NCBI GenBank assembly: GCA_027687465.1 | Contig: JAQCQR010000005.1 | Span: forward strand, 1 to 64,000 | Source of the DNA: Coriobacteriaceae bacterium AF08-21 | GTDB taxonomy: Bacteria; Actinomycetota; Coriobacteriia; Coriobacteriales; Coriobacteriaceae | Direction: 5' to 3' | Length of the DNA: 64,000 nucleotides | Shown: one piece after another, positions 25,232-34,347 of the stretch | Numbering within the stretch: the stretch's first letter is position 1 | Layout: each line of letters opens with the position of its first letter | Program-made: the position numbers and the translations under genes | Notes under the pieces: generated by a model | Seen by the model: the letters and a program-made list of their open reading frames with translations, nothing else | Told to the model about the DNA's origin: nothing | The model's database searches: none

Positions 25232-28200
25232 ATGAGTAAGTACACGAGGGGTCTCTTGGCGGTGATACTGGCCGTGGTGCTGGTGTTGCCGGCTGCAGCA
25301 TTTGCCATGCTGCCCGAGGCCAACGCCAGGTCCAGCACCGGAATGGACGGACCGACGGTGAGCAAAAAGATAGTCGACCCAAACACCACCGGCCGTTGGC
25401 AATACTGGGCGTCGGGCGGCGAGCAGGACCAGACGACACGTTATGTAGGCCGAATCTGGACGGACAAGACGGTCGAGCCCGCGCAGGACGAAAAGTCCGA
25501 CTTTGTGACGACGCTTTCCACGATATCTTCGACCTCTGATACAACGTCGCTGGTCACTAAACCGCTCGATATCGTGATGGTGCTTGATGCCTCCGGGTCG
25601 ATGGATGAGAGCATGGGCGGCAACGATCAGACCAAACGCATCACCGCACTTAAGAACGCTGCCAGTTCCTTTATCGACGCCATTGCCGAGCAGAATGCAA
25701 AGATCGATGCTTCCAAGCAGCATCAGGTTGCCATCGTAAAGTTTGCGGGAAGTAGGGCTGATTGGGTCGGCAACGACACGTATTGGGAGTCGGGGTATAG
25801 GTACAACTACTCGCAGACCATGAAGAAGCTGACGCCCTGCACGGGCGATGACGCGACGAGCCTTAAGAGTACGGTCAACTCCATCAGTCCTAATGGCGCC
25901 ACGCGCGCCGACTATGGCTTACAGCTGGCTGATGGGGTATTTTCGTCTGGTCGCGCCGACGCCAAGAAGATCGTTGTCTTCTTCGCTGATGGTTCACCTA
26001 CGAGTTCTAGTGGATTCCAAGCAAGTGTTGCCGATAGCGCCGTCAAAAGCGCCAAGAGTCTCAAGAATAAAGGTGCCGACATTTATACGATCGGCATCTT
26101 TAATGGTGCGAATCCCGTTGCCGATCCTACGAACTACTGGACGAGCAACGAAAACAAGTTCATGCACGCCGTGTCGAGCAACTATCCAAACGCCACGTCC
26201 TACACAACCAATGAGCTTGGTAAGCGCACGGAGAATTCCGATTTCTACAAGGCTGCGTCGAACGCCGATGAGCTCAAGAAGGTGTTTGATGATATCTCGA
26301 GCTCTATCACCTCGGGCAAGGGCTCTCCCACTCAGATCGAGGATGGTTACGACGAGAGCAAGTCCGGCTACATCACCTTTAGTGATGAGCTGGGCGACTT
26401 TATGCAGGTCGATACGTTTGTCAGCGCTCAGATTAATGGCGTCCCCTTTGATGAAGTGACCAAGACAACCAAGGGCAATACGGACACGTACGAGTTTTCG
26501 GGCGTGGCCAAGGACCTGGTCATCACCGTCGAGCGCTCTGCCAATGCGCAGCAGGGCGATATCGTGACGGTCAAGATTCCCGCATCACTGATTCCGCTGA
26601 TCCGCTATCACGTGGACATGGAAAACGGGATCTTTGAGCGCACGTCGCTCAATGACATCAAGCCTATTCAGATTAAATACACCTCGAGCGTCAAGGACGC
26701 CGCGCGTAACAACCTGTTTACGCCCGATGACGGACTCAAGAAGTATATCGAGAAACATAAGGGTGCCGACAACCAGACGGTCTACTTCCTGGCCAACAAG
26801 TGGTCGGGCGGCGAGCTGGGCGATGTTGTCGCCGAGTTTGAGCCCGCCGATACCAACAGCTACTATTACTTCCAAAAAATCACGCCTATCTACACGGACA
26901 AGGAATGCACCCAGCGCGCGACGGTAAAGCCGCAGGGCAACGACGTCTATTACTACAAGGACGAGTTTGTGGCGATGGGCGCAAACTGCAAGCCGAAGGA
27001 CGACTATGCCGTTGTGGAGTTTGAGGGGCACGAGATCGCCAGCTACGACGGCGCTCTGGTCAAAGATGACGGCTATTGGTCCTTTAATAAGGGAACCGCG
27101 CGCTTGGCCTATATCGACCAGCTGCATACCACCAAGGACGATGTGGAGGCGAACGGCAACAAGACCGAGACCGCGCGCGACGTGCTTAACCCCAGGTGGA
27201 ATGACCTTTCCTCCGTTGCGACTTCCACGCACGTGCATTCGCACCTGGGCAACAACGGCAAGATTATCTTTAGCCTTGCAACCAAGCCGACAGCGGTTGA
27301 TACCAAGACTGACTTTGGTCTGACCAAGGTGCTCGAGGGCCGCAAGTGGGCGGATACGGATGCGTTTGAGTTTGAGCTCTCCGCGACGTCCGACAACAAT
27401 GCCCCGATGCCCGACCCCGCGACCGTAACTGTGACCAATGCCGATCTCGACAAGGGCAAGGCAGCCATTAACTTTGGCAAGATTACTTATGCCGAGCCGG
27501 GCGAGTACACCTATGAGGTCCGCGAGGTCAAGGGCGACGCCGGTGGCATTACCTACAGCAAGAACGTTGCCACGTTCAAGGTGACTGTGACGGTTAACGC
27601 CAAGGGCGAGCTTAAGGCCGACGTTGAAAAGATCTCGGGCGAGACCGACTTCAAGAACACCTATAGCGTGAAGCCTGTCGAGGACCAGATCACCGCGACC
27701 AAGGTCCTGACCGGCCGCAAGCTCAAAGACAGCGAGTTCTCCTTCGAGCTCGTCGAGGGTAACGATGTCGTCGCCACCGGCAAGAACGATGCCGACGGCA
27801 AGATCGTCATGGGCAAAATCACTTACGACAAGCCCGGCACCCACACCTACACGCTGCGCGAGAAGCTCCCCAACGAGGCGGGGCTGAGCAACGGGATCAC
27901 GTACGATAAGACGAACTACACCATCAAGACGAGCGTCATCGACAACGGCGACGGCACGCTTAAGGTGACCCATACGCTCGAGGGCCCCGAGACGGCGCGC
28001 TTTGAGAACAAGTACAACACTGCCCCGAATAAGTCCAGCGTCACCGACCAGATCACCGCGACCAAGACCCTGACCGGCCGCGACCTCAAGGAAGGCGAGT
28101 TCTCCTTCGAGCTCGTCGAGGGTAACGATGTCGTCGCCAGGGGCACCAATGCGGCCGACGGCAAGATCACGATGGACAAGATCACCTACACTGCGGCTGG

Positions 28201-31200
28201 CGAGCACACCTACATGCTGCGCGAGACCAAGGCCGGCACCACCGAAAACGGCATTACTTACAGCACCGCGGCCTACACCATCGTGACCACCGTCACTGAT
28301 GATGGCAATGGCAAGCTCACGGTTAAGCATGAGCTGCAGGACGTCGAGAAGGCTATCTTCGAGAATGCTTACAGCGTTACTCCGAATAACTCCAGTGTCA
28401 CCGATCAGATCACCGCGACCAAGGTTCTGGACGGACGCAACCTCAAGGCCGACGAGTTCTCCTTCGAGCTCGTCGAGGACGGCGAGGTCGTCGCCACCGG
28501 CGCTAACGACGCCGATGGCAAGATTACGATGGGCAAGATCTCCTACACCGCCGCCGGCAAGCACACCTATATCCTGCGCGAAGCCAAGGGCGCCGAAGGC
28601 AACGGCATTACCTACGACAGCACGACCTACACCATCGTGACTACCGTTACCGATGACGGCAATGGTAAGCTCACGGTCAAGCATGAGCTGCAGGGCGCCA
28701 ACGAGGCGAAGTTCAACAACAGCTACAAGCCGAATCCTGACGAGTCCAGCGTCACCGACCAGATCACCGCGAAGAAGGTCCTGACCGGGCGCGACCTCAA
28801 GGAAGGCGAGTTCTCCTTCGAGCTCGTCGAGGACGGCGAGGTCGTCGCCACCGGCACCAACGCTGCCGACGGCACGATCACGATGGGCGCCGTCAAGTAC
28901 GACAAACCCGGCAAGCACACCTACACACTGCGCGAGGTCAACGGCGGAACCACCAGCAAGGGCGTCACCTACAGCGATGCCAAGTTCACCATCGTGACGA
29001 CCATCACCGATAACGGCGACGGCACGCTCAGTGCCCAGCATGTTCTGAAGAATGCCGAGGCCGCGATCTTCAAGAACACCTACAACGTGACCCCGCTCGA
29101 GACCGAGCTCGACTTTGGTCTGAGCAAGGCTATCGACGGTCGCGACTGGACGGATGGGGACGAGTTTAGCTTTACCATCACCGCTCCCGAGGGCGCCCCG
29201 CTGCCCGATCCCGCAACCGTAACCGTGAACAAGAGGGACGCGAAGGACGGCATCGCCGCCATCAAGTTCGGCAAGATCCACTACGCTGCCGCCGGAACCT
29301 ATAAGTACGAGATTCGCGAGAACGCGGGCAGCACGGTCGGCATGACGTATGACGCGCATGTCGCAACCGCCGAAGTGACCGTGACCGAGGACAGCGATGG
29401 CACCCTGACCGCCAACGTCACTAAGAAGGAAAACGGACGCTTTACCAACACGTACCGCACTGAGCTCGATTACGCCGCGGCCGGCGGTCTCAAGCTCAGC
29501 AAGACCCTCTACGGACGCCCCATGACCGAGGGCCAGTTCACCTTTACCGTGACGCCCGCCGATGCGGCTTCTGCCACCGCGCTCGGCCTGCACGAGGGCG
29601 CCAACGTGTACAAGTCCCCTGCGACGGCAGAGGCAACGGTCGGTCGGATTGACATTCTGGCGGGCCATGAGGTCAAGTTTACGCAGGCTGACGCGGGTAA
29701 GACCTTTACATACACCGTTGCCGAGAAGAATGACGGCCAGCCCGGTTACACCTACGACGATGCCGAGCGCACCGTGACGATCGCTATCGCCGACGACACC
29801 GCCGGTACGCTCACCGCCACGACGACCGTCTCCGGCGGTCCCGAGGGCACGCTGGTGACCGAGTACAAGACCGGCGCGGCTGCGGTCGAGAGCGCCGTGG
29901 TCCCGTTCGTCAACAGCTATAGCGCTACGACCGATGCACCTGGTGGCACCGTTGCTCAGGTCGTTGCCGCCAAGACCCTGACCGGTCGCCCGATGGCCGA
30001 CGGCGAGTTCTGGTTCGGCATTGCCTATCAGGGTGAGCTTGTGGGTTATGAAAATCTCAAGCCCAATATCGGCGGGCACGTGAGCTTTGATGCGCTGCAC
30101 TACGACACCAAGATGCTTGCCGATCTTGAGTCTGCTGGGCTTGCCCATCGTACCGACAAGGACGGTAAGCTCGCTTGGACCATTAACTACACGGCCTACG
30201 AAGCTATACACGGGCTGCCGAACGGCGTTTCTGCTACAACGTGGTACTTTGGCTTTAAGGTTATCGTCGTCGATAACGGTGACGGTACCCTGACGGCAAC
30301 GGTCGACTACGGTGGCATCGAGCCCTTGTTCGAGAACGTCTACGGCGCCGATGCCGTTGACGCCGCGCTCGCCGGCACCAAGAAGCTCCAGGCTGCCGAG
30401 GGCCTGACCCCGGCAGACATCACGGGTAAGTTCATCTTTACCGTGGCCGCCGATGAGGCGGGTGCCCCGATGCCCGAGCGCACGACCGCAACCAACGACG
30501 CGGCCGGCAACGTGGACTTTGGCAAGATCCACTTTACGCTCGATGACCTCAACCGCGCCCTGGGCGTGACGGACAACGCTTCTGGCGATGCATCGAACAA
30601 CGCTGAAGCCAACGCCGACGAGGCCGAGGTTGACGCTGACGCCAGCGGTGACGAGACCAAGGACGAGTCCGAGCCCGCAGCCCCCACCGCCCCGCGCTCG
30701 CACACCTTTACCTATACGGTGACCGAGTCCGGTAGCGCCCCTGGCGTGACCAACGACGCTAACGTAACGCGCAAGGTCTCCTACACCGTGACCGATGACG
30801 GCGCTGGACATCTGAGCGTCAAGCGCGACGGCGGCGACGGTGCGGACTTTACGTTCACCAACACGTACAGCGTGGCACCCACCGATTCTTCCGTGACCGA
30901 TCAGGTCAAGACGGTCAAGCGTCTGACCGGACGCGACCTTGCAGCCGGCGAGTTCACGTTTGATCTGCTCGAGGACGGCGTGGTTGTCGCTAGCGGCACC
31001 AACGACGCCAACGGCACCGTTACGCTGAGCCCGATCCACTATGAGGCGCCCGGCACGCACACGTACACGCTGCGCGAGGCTTGCCCCAACGCGCTCGGCC
31101 TGTACAAGGGCGTCACCTATGACGGCGCGACCTATACCGTCGTGACCACCGTCTCCGACAACGGCGACGGCACGCTGACCGCGACGCACAAGCTCGAGGG

Positions 31201-31768
31201 AACCACCGAGTCGGCTGGCTTTACTAACAAGTATCACGCCATGCCCACGCAGGTTTCCATCGGCGCCATCAAGGTGCTCGAGGGACGCGAGCTCAAGAAG
31301 GACGAGTTTAGCTTTAAGCTCGTTGGCGAGGACATCGAGTCCACCGTCACCAACGATGCCGACGGCAAGATCAACTTCGACAAGTTCGAGTACGACGAGC
31401 CCGGTACGTACGTCTACACCATCAGCGAGGTCAAGGGCGACGAGGCCAGTATGACCTATGACAAGTCCGTCTTTACCGCGACCGTCAACGTGGTCGACGA
31501 CGGCGAGGGCAGCCTCAAGGCGAACGTCACCTTTACCAAGGGCGACAAGAGTGTCGAGGGTATCGTGTTCAACAACATGTACAAGAAGCCCGAGACGCCC
31601 GTGCCGACGCCCGACCCCGGTACGTCCAAGACCGTGACGAACATCGTCAAGACGGTTAAGGGCTTCCTGCCCACTACGGGTGACCAGCAGGCCGCCGCAC
31701 TGCTCATGGCATTTGTCATCGCCATGGCCGGCGTCGGAGCCCTGGTCTGGGGTATCCGTAAGCGCTAG
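25232..31768 (+). CDS. LPTTG-anchored giant adhesin with VWA domain and pilin-type repeats
   Basis: A 2178-residue surface protein. Signal peptide 1 to about 31; von Willebrand A domain about 112-370 with the metal-binding DASGS at 119-123; then about eleven Spy0128/FctA-like pilin repeats beginning near residue 690, recognised by lines such as ITATKVLTGRDLKEGEFSFE and HTYTLRE. These domains usually form internal isopeptide or ester cross-links that make the stalk rigid. Three repeats in the middle are nearly identical at DNA level (from 28042, 28402 and 28750), which allows recombination. One repeat near 30550-30700 carries an acidic insertion. The C-terminus has the sortase signal LPTTG (2146-2150), a membrane helix and GIRKR. 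The start follows AAGGGAG. VWA at the tip of a repeat stalk is typical of host-binding pilus-tip adhesins. No sortase gene is nearby. Confidence 0.9.
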   Translation: MSKYTRGLLAVILAVVLVLPAAAFAMLPEANARSSTGMDGPTVSKKIVDPNTTGRWQYWASGGEQDQTTRYVGRIWTDKTVEPAQDEKSDFVTTLSTISSTSDTTSLVTKPLDIVMVLDASGSMDESMGGNDQTKRITALKNAASSFIDAIAEQNAKIDASKQHQVAIVKFAGSRADWVGNDTYWESGYRYNYSQTMKKLTPCTGDDATSLKSTVNSISPNGATRADYGLQLADGVFSSGRADAKKIVVFFADGSPTSSSGFQASVADSAVKSAKSLKNKGADIYTIGIFNGANPVADPTNYWTSNENKFMHAVSSNYPNATSYTTNELGKRTENSDFYKAASNADELKKVFDDISSSITSGKGSPTQIEDGYDESKSGYITFSDELGDFMQVDTFVSAQINGVPFDEVTKTTKGNTDTYEFSGVAKDLVITVERSANAQQGDIVTVKIPASLIPLIRYHVDMENGIFERTSLNDIKPIQIKYTSSVKDAARNNLFTPDDGLKKYIEKHKGADNQTVYFLANKWSGGELGDVVAEFEPADTNSYYYFQKITPIYTDKECTQRATVKPQGNDVYYYKDEFVAMGANCKPKDDYAVVEFEGHEIASYDGALVKDDGYWSFNKGTARLAYIDQLHTTKDDVEANGNKTETARDVLNPRWNDLSSVATSTHVHSHLGNNGKIIFSLATKPTAVDTKTDFGLTKVLEGRKWADTDAFEFELSATSDNNAPMPDPATVTVTNADLDKGKAAINFGKITYAEPGEYTYEVREVKGDAGGITYSKNVATFKVTVTVNAKGELKADVEKISGETDFKNTYSVKPVEDQITATKVLTGRKLKDSEFSFELVEGNDVVATGKNDADGKIVMGKITYDKPGTHTYTLREKLPNEAGLSNGITYDKTNYTIKTSVIDNGDGTLKVTHTLEGPETARFENKYNTAPNKSSVTDQITATKTLTGRDLKEGEFSFELVEGNDVVARGTNAADGKITMDKITYTAAGEHTYMLRETKAGTTENGITYSTAAYTIVTTVTDDGNGKLTVKHELQDVEKAIFENAYSVTPNNSSVTDQITATKVLDGRNLKADEFSFELVEDGEVVATGANDADGKITMGKISYTAAGKHTYILREAKGAEGNGITYDSTTYTIVTTVTDDGNGKLTVKHELQGANEAKFNNSYKPNPDESSVTDQITAKKVLTGRDLKEGEFSFELVEDGEVVATGTNAADGTITMGAVKYDKPGKHTYTLREVNGGTTSKGVTYSDAKFTIVTTITDNGDGTLSAQHVLKNAEAAIFKNTYNVTPLETELDFGLSKAIDGRDWTDGDEFSFTITAPEGAPLPDPATVTVNKRDAKDGIAAIKFGKIHYAAAGTYKYEIRENAGSTVGMTYDAHVATAEVTVTEDSDGTLTANVTKKENGRFTNTYRTELDYAAAGGLKLSKTLYGRPMTEGQFTFTVTPADAASATALGLHEGANVYKSPATAEATVGRIDILAGHEVKFTQADAGKTFTYTVAEKNDGQPGYTYDDAERTVTIAIADDTAGTLTATTTVSGGPEGTLVTEYKTGAAAVESAVVPFVNSYSATTDAPGGTVAQVVAAKTLTGRPMADGEFWFGIAYQGELVGYENLKPNIGGHVSFDALHYDTKMLADLESAGLAHRTDKDGKLAWTINYTAYEAIHGLPNGVSATTWYFGFKVIVVDNGDGTLTATVDYGGIEPLFENVYGADAVDAALAGTKKLQAAEGLTPADITGKFIFTVAADEAGAPMPERTTATNDAAGNVDFGKIHFTLDDLNRALGVTDNASGDASNNAEANADEAEVDADASGDETKDESEPAAPTAPRSHTFTYTVTESGSAPGVTNDANVTRKVSYTVTDDGAGHLSVKRDGGDGADFTFTNTYSVAPTDSSVTDQVKTVKRLTGRDLAAGEFTFDLLEDGVVVASGTNDANGTVTLSPIHYEAPGTHTYTLREACPNALGLYKGVTYDGATYTVVTTVSDNGDGTLTATHKLEGTTESAGFTNKYHAMPTQVSIGAIKVLEGRELKKDEFSFKLVGEDIESTVTNDADGKINFDKFEYDEPGTYVYTISEVKGDEASMTYDKSVFTATVNVVDDGEGSLKANVTFTKGDKSVEGIVFNNMYKKPETPVPTPDPGTSKTVTNIVKTVKGFLPTTGDQQAAALLMAFVIAMAGVGALVWGIRKR

Positions 31769-31781
31769 GCACGCTGGCAGC

Positions 31782-31805
31782 GCCCGGGGCCAAAAGGCCC
31801 CGGGC
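31782..31805 (+). terminator. GC hairpin directly after the adhesin
   Basis: GCCCGGGGCC (31782-31791) pairs perfectly with GGCCCCGGGC (31796-31805) around AAAA. No T-run follows. Confidence 0.55.
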
Positions 31806-31847
31806 GGCCGGCGGGAAGCCAGAACATAGCCCCCGCCCCCACCCCCA

Positions 31848-31888
31848 GCCGCCACGGAGACGTCTCCCTTCTCCGTGGCGGCACTTTT
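31848..31888 (+). terminator. Second terminator after the adhesin
   Basis: A perfect 13-bp stem (31848-31860 with 31870-31882) is followed by ACTTTTG. It lies 80 bases past the stop codon. Confidence 0.65.
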
Positions 31889-31910
31889 GTGCGCAGGGGA
31901 GGAAGGGCCG

Positions 31911-32068
31911 CCACGAAATCGGCCCATCTACTACGTTTATCCCCTTACCCCCAACCATGCCAAAAAACGCGAAAACAAAACCGCAGGTAGAACGCCTGCG
32001 GTTTTGTTCAAAACGAAGGCATGGTCAGGGGTATCGAGTCAAACGTAGTAGATGGGCCGATTTCGTGG
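31911..32068 (+). repeat. Palindromic element B (158 bp), same core but different arms
   Basis: Perfect 28-bp arms (31911-31938 and 32041-32068) have no similarity to the arms of elements A and C. The core is shared: CCAACCATGCC at 31952-31962 and AAAACCGCAGGTAGA at 31977-31991, which here continues into a perfect inner hairpin (the stretch before TAGAACG pairs with CCTGCGGTTTTGTT). Confidence 0.85.
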
Positions 32069-32079
32069 TTGGCGCCGCC

Positions 32080-32124
32080 AAATGATCCCCCGGGGACGGA
32101 GGAAAACGGATCATTTTTGGCCCC
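32080..32124 (+). repeat. GATCCCCC...CGGAGGAAAACGG block, copy 2
   Basis: Second copy of the block at 25020-25065. Here AAATGATCC (32080-32088) pairs with GGATCATTT (32107-32115), giving a 9-bp hairpin. It separates palindromic elements B and C. Confidence 0.5.
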
Positions 32125-32162
32125 ACGCGGCTGGTGGGTGCGTTCGCGCAGGACCGTTCAAA

Positions 32163-32316
32163 CAAAACTATGCCGGTTTACGGGGCTGAGTCACGAGTCC
32201 CCAACCATGCCGATATTCGTGAAAATAAAACTGCAGGTAGACGAGCCGTCATTTTGCAGAAAACGCGGGTATGGATGGGGGTCCTGAGTTTAGCCCCGTA
32301 AACCGGCTTAGTTTTG
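32163..32316 (+). repeat. Palindromic element C (154 bp), second copy of element A
   Basis: Arms 32163-32187 and 32292-32316 pair with one mismatch and match element A's arms almost exactly. The core again has CCAACCATGCC and AAAACTGCAGGTAGA. Same length and orientation as element A, so the two are 7.3-kb-spaced direct repeats around the adhesin gene. Confidence 0.85.
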
Positions 32317-32376
32317 AAATGGCATTAAATCGATGGCAGCCATTTTGCTATGCCAAAGCGGTCGGCCGTTGGGTAA

Positions 32377-33006
32377 TTACCCTCGCAGGTAGGCGATGGC
32401 GATTTGCGTACGGTTGCGCAGGCCCATTTTGGCCAGGATCGAGCTGATGTGGTTGCGCACCGTGCCTTCTCCCATATAAGCCGTGGCGGCAATCTCCTTG
32501 TTATCGAGGCCGCGGGCGATGAGCTCGGCGACTTCGAACTCGCGGTCGGTCAGACCGGCAAAGGCCGCGGGCCGGCGAGTCGCACCGGCCTCAGCGTTCG
32601 CCCCATCAAAATCGACATCTTCGATCGCCTTGCCCTCGAGCACGCGTTTGCCATCCATGACCTGCGCCAACGCTGGCGGAATGGCGGCGACATCGGTCTT
32701 GATCAGGTAACCGCGGGCGCCCAGCTTGAGCGCCGACACAATGTACTCGTCATCCGAGAATGTCGTCAGAAACACCACGCGTGCCGCGGGGTCGTGCTCA
32801 AGGATCTCGCGCGCCGCCGAAAGGCCGTCGCGCCCCGGCATCTGAATGTCGAGCAGCGCGATATCGGGTGCGAGTTCGGCGTAGAGTGCCACCGCGTCGT
32901 TGCCGTCGGCTCCGGTGCCCACTACCTCGATCTGCGTTTGGGCGCCCAGGATAATCTTGAGCGAATCGACCACTAGGCGGTCGTCGTCGACAACGATGAG
33001 CCTCAT
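32377..33006 (-). CDS. Response regulator, NarL/LuxR family
   Basis: A 209-residue cytoplasmic transcription factor. Residues 1-120 form the receiver domain with acidic residues at 8 and 9, phosphoacceptor Asp53 (LLDIQMPG), Thr81 and Lys103 (GYLIKTD). Residues about 146-209 form a LuxR-type HTH (LTDREFEVAELIARGLDNKE, then GTVRNHISSILAKMG). Its start overlaps the kinase stop by four bases (ATGA), so both are co-translated. The likely target is the divergent ABC exporter. Confidence 0.93.
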   Translation of the reverse strand: MRLIVVDDDRLVVDSLKIILGAQTQIEVVGTGADGNDAVALYAELAPDIALLDIQMPGRDGLSAAREILEHDPAARVVFLTTFSDDEYIVSALKLGARGYLIKTDVAAIPPALAQVMDGKRVLEGKAIEDVDFDGANAEAGATRRPAAFAGLTDREFEVAELIARGLDNKEIAATAYMGEGTVRNHISSILAKMGLRNRTQIAIAYLRG

Positions 33007-34148
33007 CGGCCCTCATCTCCTTGCTGTTTGGGAACGGTGGCGAACACACGCCAGCCGCCGGCACCGGCGCGCGGACCGGCGGTGAAGGTGCCGCCAAGCG
33101 CCTCGACGCGCTCGCGCATGGAGCCGAGCCCCATGCCTTCTGCGACGTTGCTGCTGCTCGCCGGGGTCGCGTCCGCGCCATTATCGGTAACGATGAGCTG
33201 GTAAAACGACGGATGCTCCATGCACCGCACGGTAACGGCATTGGCATGGGCGTGGCGCATGGCGTTGGAAAGCGCCTCGCGAAGGACCGCCGCAAAGCAG
33301 TTGGCGACATTTGCGGGCGCATGTTCGGTCATAACTTCAAGCTCAATCTGCGGGCCGCCGTCCGAGCGCGCGCCTTCAACAATGCGTTCGAGCTGCACGG
33401 AAAGGTCGACAGCGTTGTCGTTGAGCGCATGGACGCTAGTACGCACAAGTTGGAGCGCCTCGTCAACCGTGCGTTTGACGTCGGCGAAATCGGCGGCGAC
33501 GCCGGGCTCGTCGGCGTGGATCACGCGCAGGGCTTCGGCTTGTAGCGAGGCACGCGTGAGCTGGTGTCCGACGTTATCGTGGATCTCGCGCGCGATGCGG
33601 GCGCGTTCGGCGAGCGTCGCGAGCTCGACTTCGTAGTCCTGGCGGTCGGCAAGATCGCGGTTGCGCGCTTCGAGCGCGAGGGCTCGTTCCTGCAGCTCGT
33701 CGCGGGTACGGCGCATGCGTTCCTGTTCGCGCTCCAGCTGCGCGGTGCGCAGTGACAGCAACGTGGCGGCGACCGAAAGAATGGCGGTTAGCAGCAGCGT
33801 TCGGGTGGTGAGCGCGCCGCCGCGAAGGTCCGCGACGAGCGCACAGGCAAAGACAGCACCGACACCCAACGCGATCCAGGCGTGCTCACGGCGCACGCGC
33901 CGCGCGATGTCATAGAGGGCGAGAGGCGCAAACGGCATAAACGGCGGCACGAAAACAGCCGCGATGATGTAAGCGTAGCTCACGGCCTCGCTCGCACGGC
34001 GGGCGCGATTTCCCTGTGCGACCTCGGCCAGTGAGGTGGCAATAACGCCCAGGCAAAACGCCGCGACTAAGCGAGCGTCCACAGCAAGGCCTGTGGCGGC
34101 TGCGATGCAGCACGCCAGCACAATCGATTTGTCGAAAAGCCTGTTCAT
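33003..34148 (-). CDS. Sensor histidine kinase, NarL-type (HisKA_3)
   Basis: A 381-residue membrane kinase. Residues 1-130 contain about five to six hydrophobic segments with almost no extracellular loop, as in intramembrane-sensing kinases. A coiled coil (about 135-175) leads to the phosphoacceptor His190 in REIHDNVGHQL, followed by the ATPase domain with LREALSNAMRHAHAN and GMGLGSMRERVEALGG. A longer upstream frame exists to 34382, but MNRLFDK at 34148 is preferred: upstream residues are Cys/Arg-rich and unlike any sensor. TACAAT lies only six bases before this ATG, so the transcript may be nearly leaderless. Confidence 0.9.
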   Translation of the reverse strand: MNRLFDKSIVLACCIAAATGLAVDARLVAAFCLGVIATSLAEVAQGNRARRASEAVSYAYIIAAVFVPPFMPFAPLALYDIARRVRREHAWIALGVGAVFACALVADLRGGALTTRTLLLTAILSVAATLLSLRTAQLEREQERMRRTRDELQERALALEARNRDLADRQDYEVELATLAERARIAREIHDNVGHQLTRASLQAEALRVIHADEPGVAADFADVKRTVDEALQLVRTSVHALNDNAVDLSVQLERIVEGARSDGGPQIELEVMTEHAPANVANCFAAVLREALSNAMRHAHANAVTVRCMEHPSFYQLIVTDNGADATPASSSNVAEGMGLGSMRERVEALGGTFTAGPRAGAGGWRVFATVPKQQGDEGR

Positions 34149-34347
34149 ACGGGTATTGTACGCGATGCCGCGCGTGGTGGAGGGGCCGCCTGCGCAACCG
34201 TGACATTTCTCCCGCGCGGCAAAGCGGGGGCGTCGGCAGGCCGTACGACCAAGACCTCCGCACTCGTGACAAAGCTCACTGGTGCGCGCCGCCCGCTCCT
34301 GCGATGATGCAATCGTACCGGGCCACGACCAACAGAAGGGCCGCCTC

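Noticed and set aside
26585..31927. A 1780-codon open frame on the minus strand opposite the LPTTG adhesin
   Set aside because: It mirrors the repeats of the plus-strand gene, has the Val/Gly/His-rich composition of antisense translation in GC-rich DNA and no recognisable domain.
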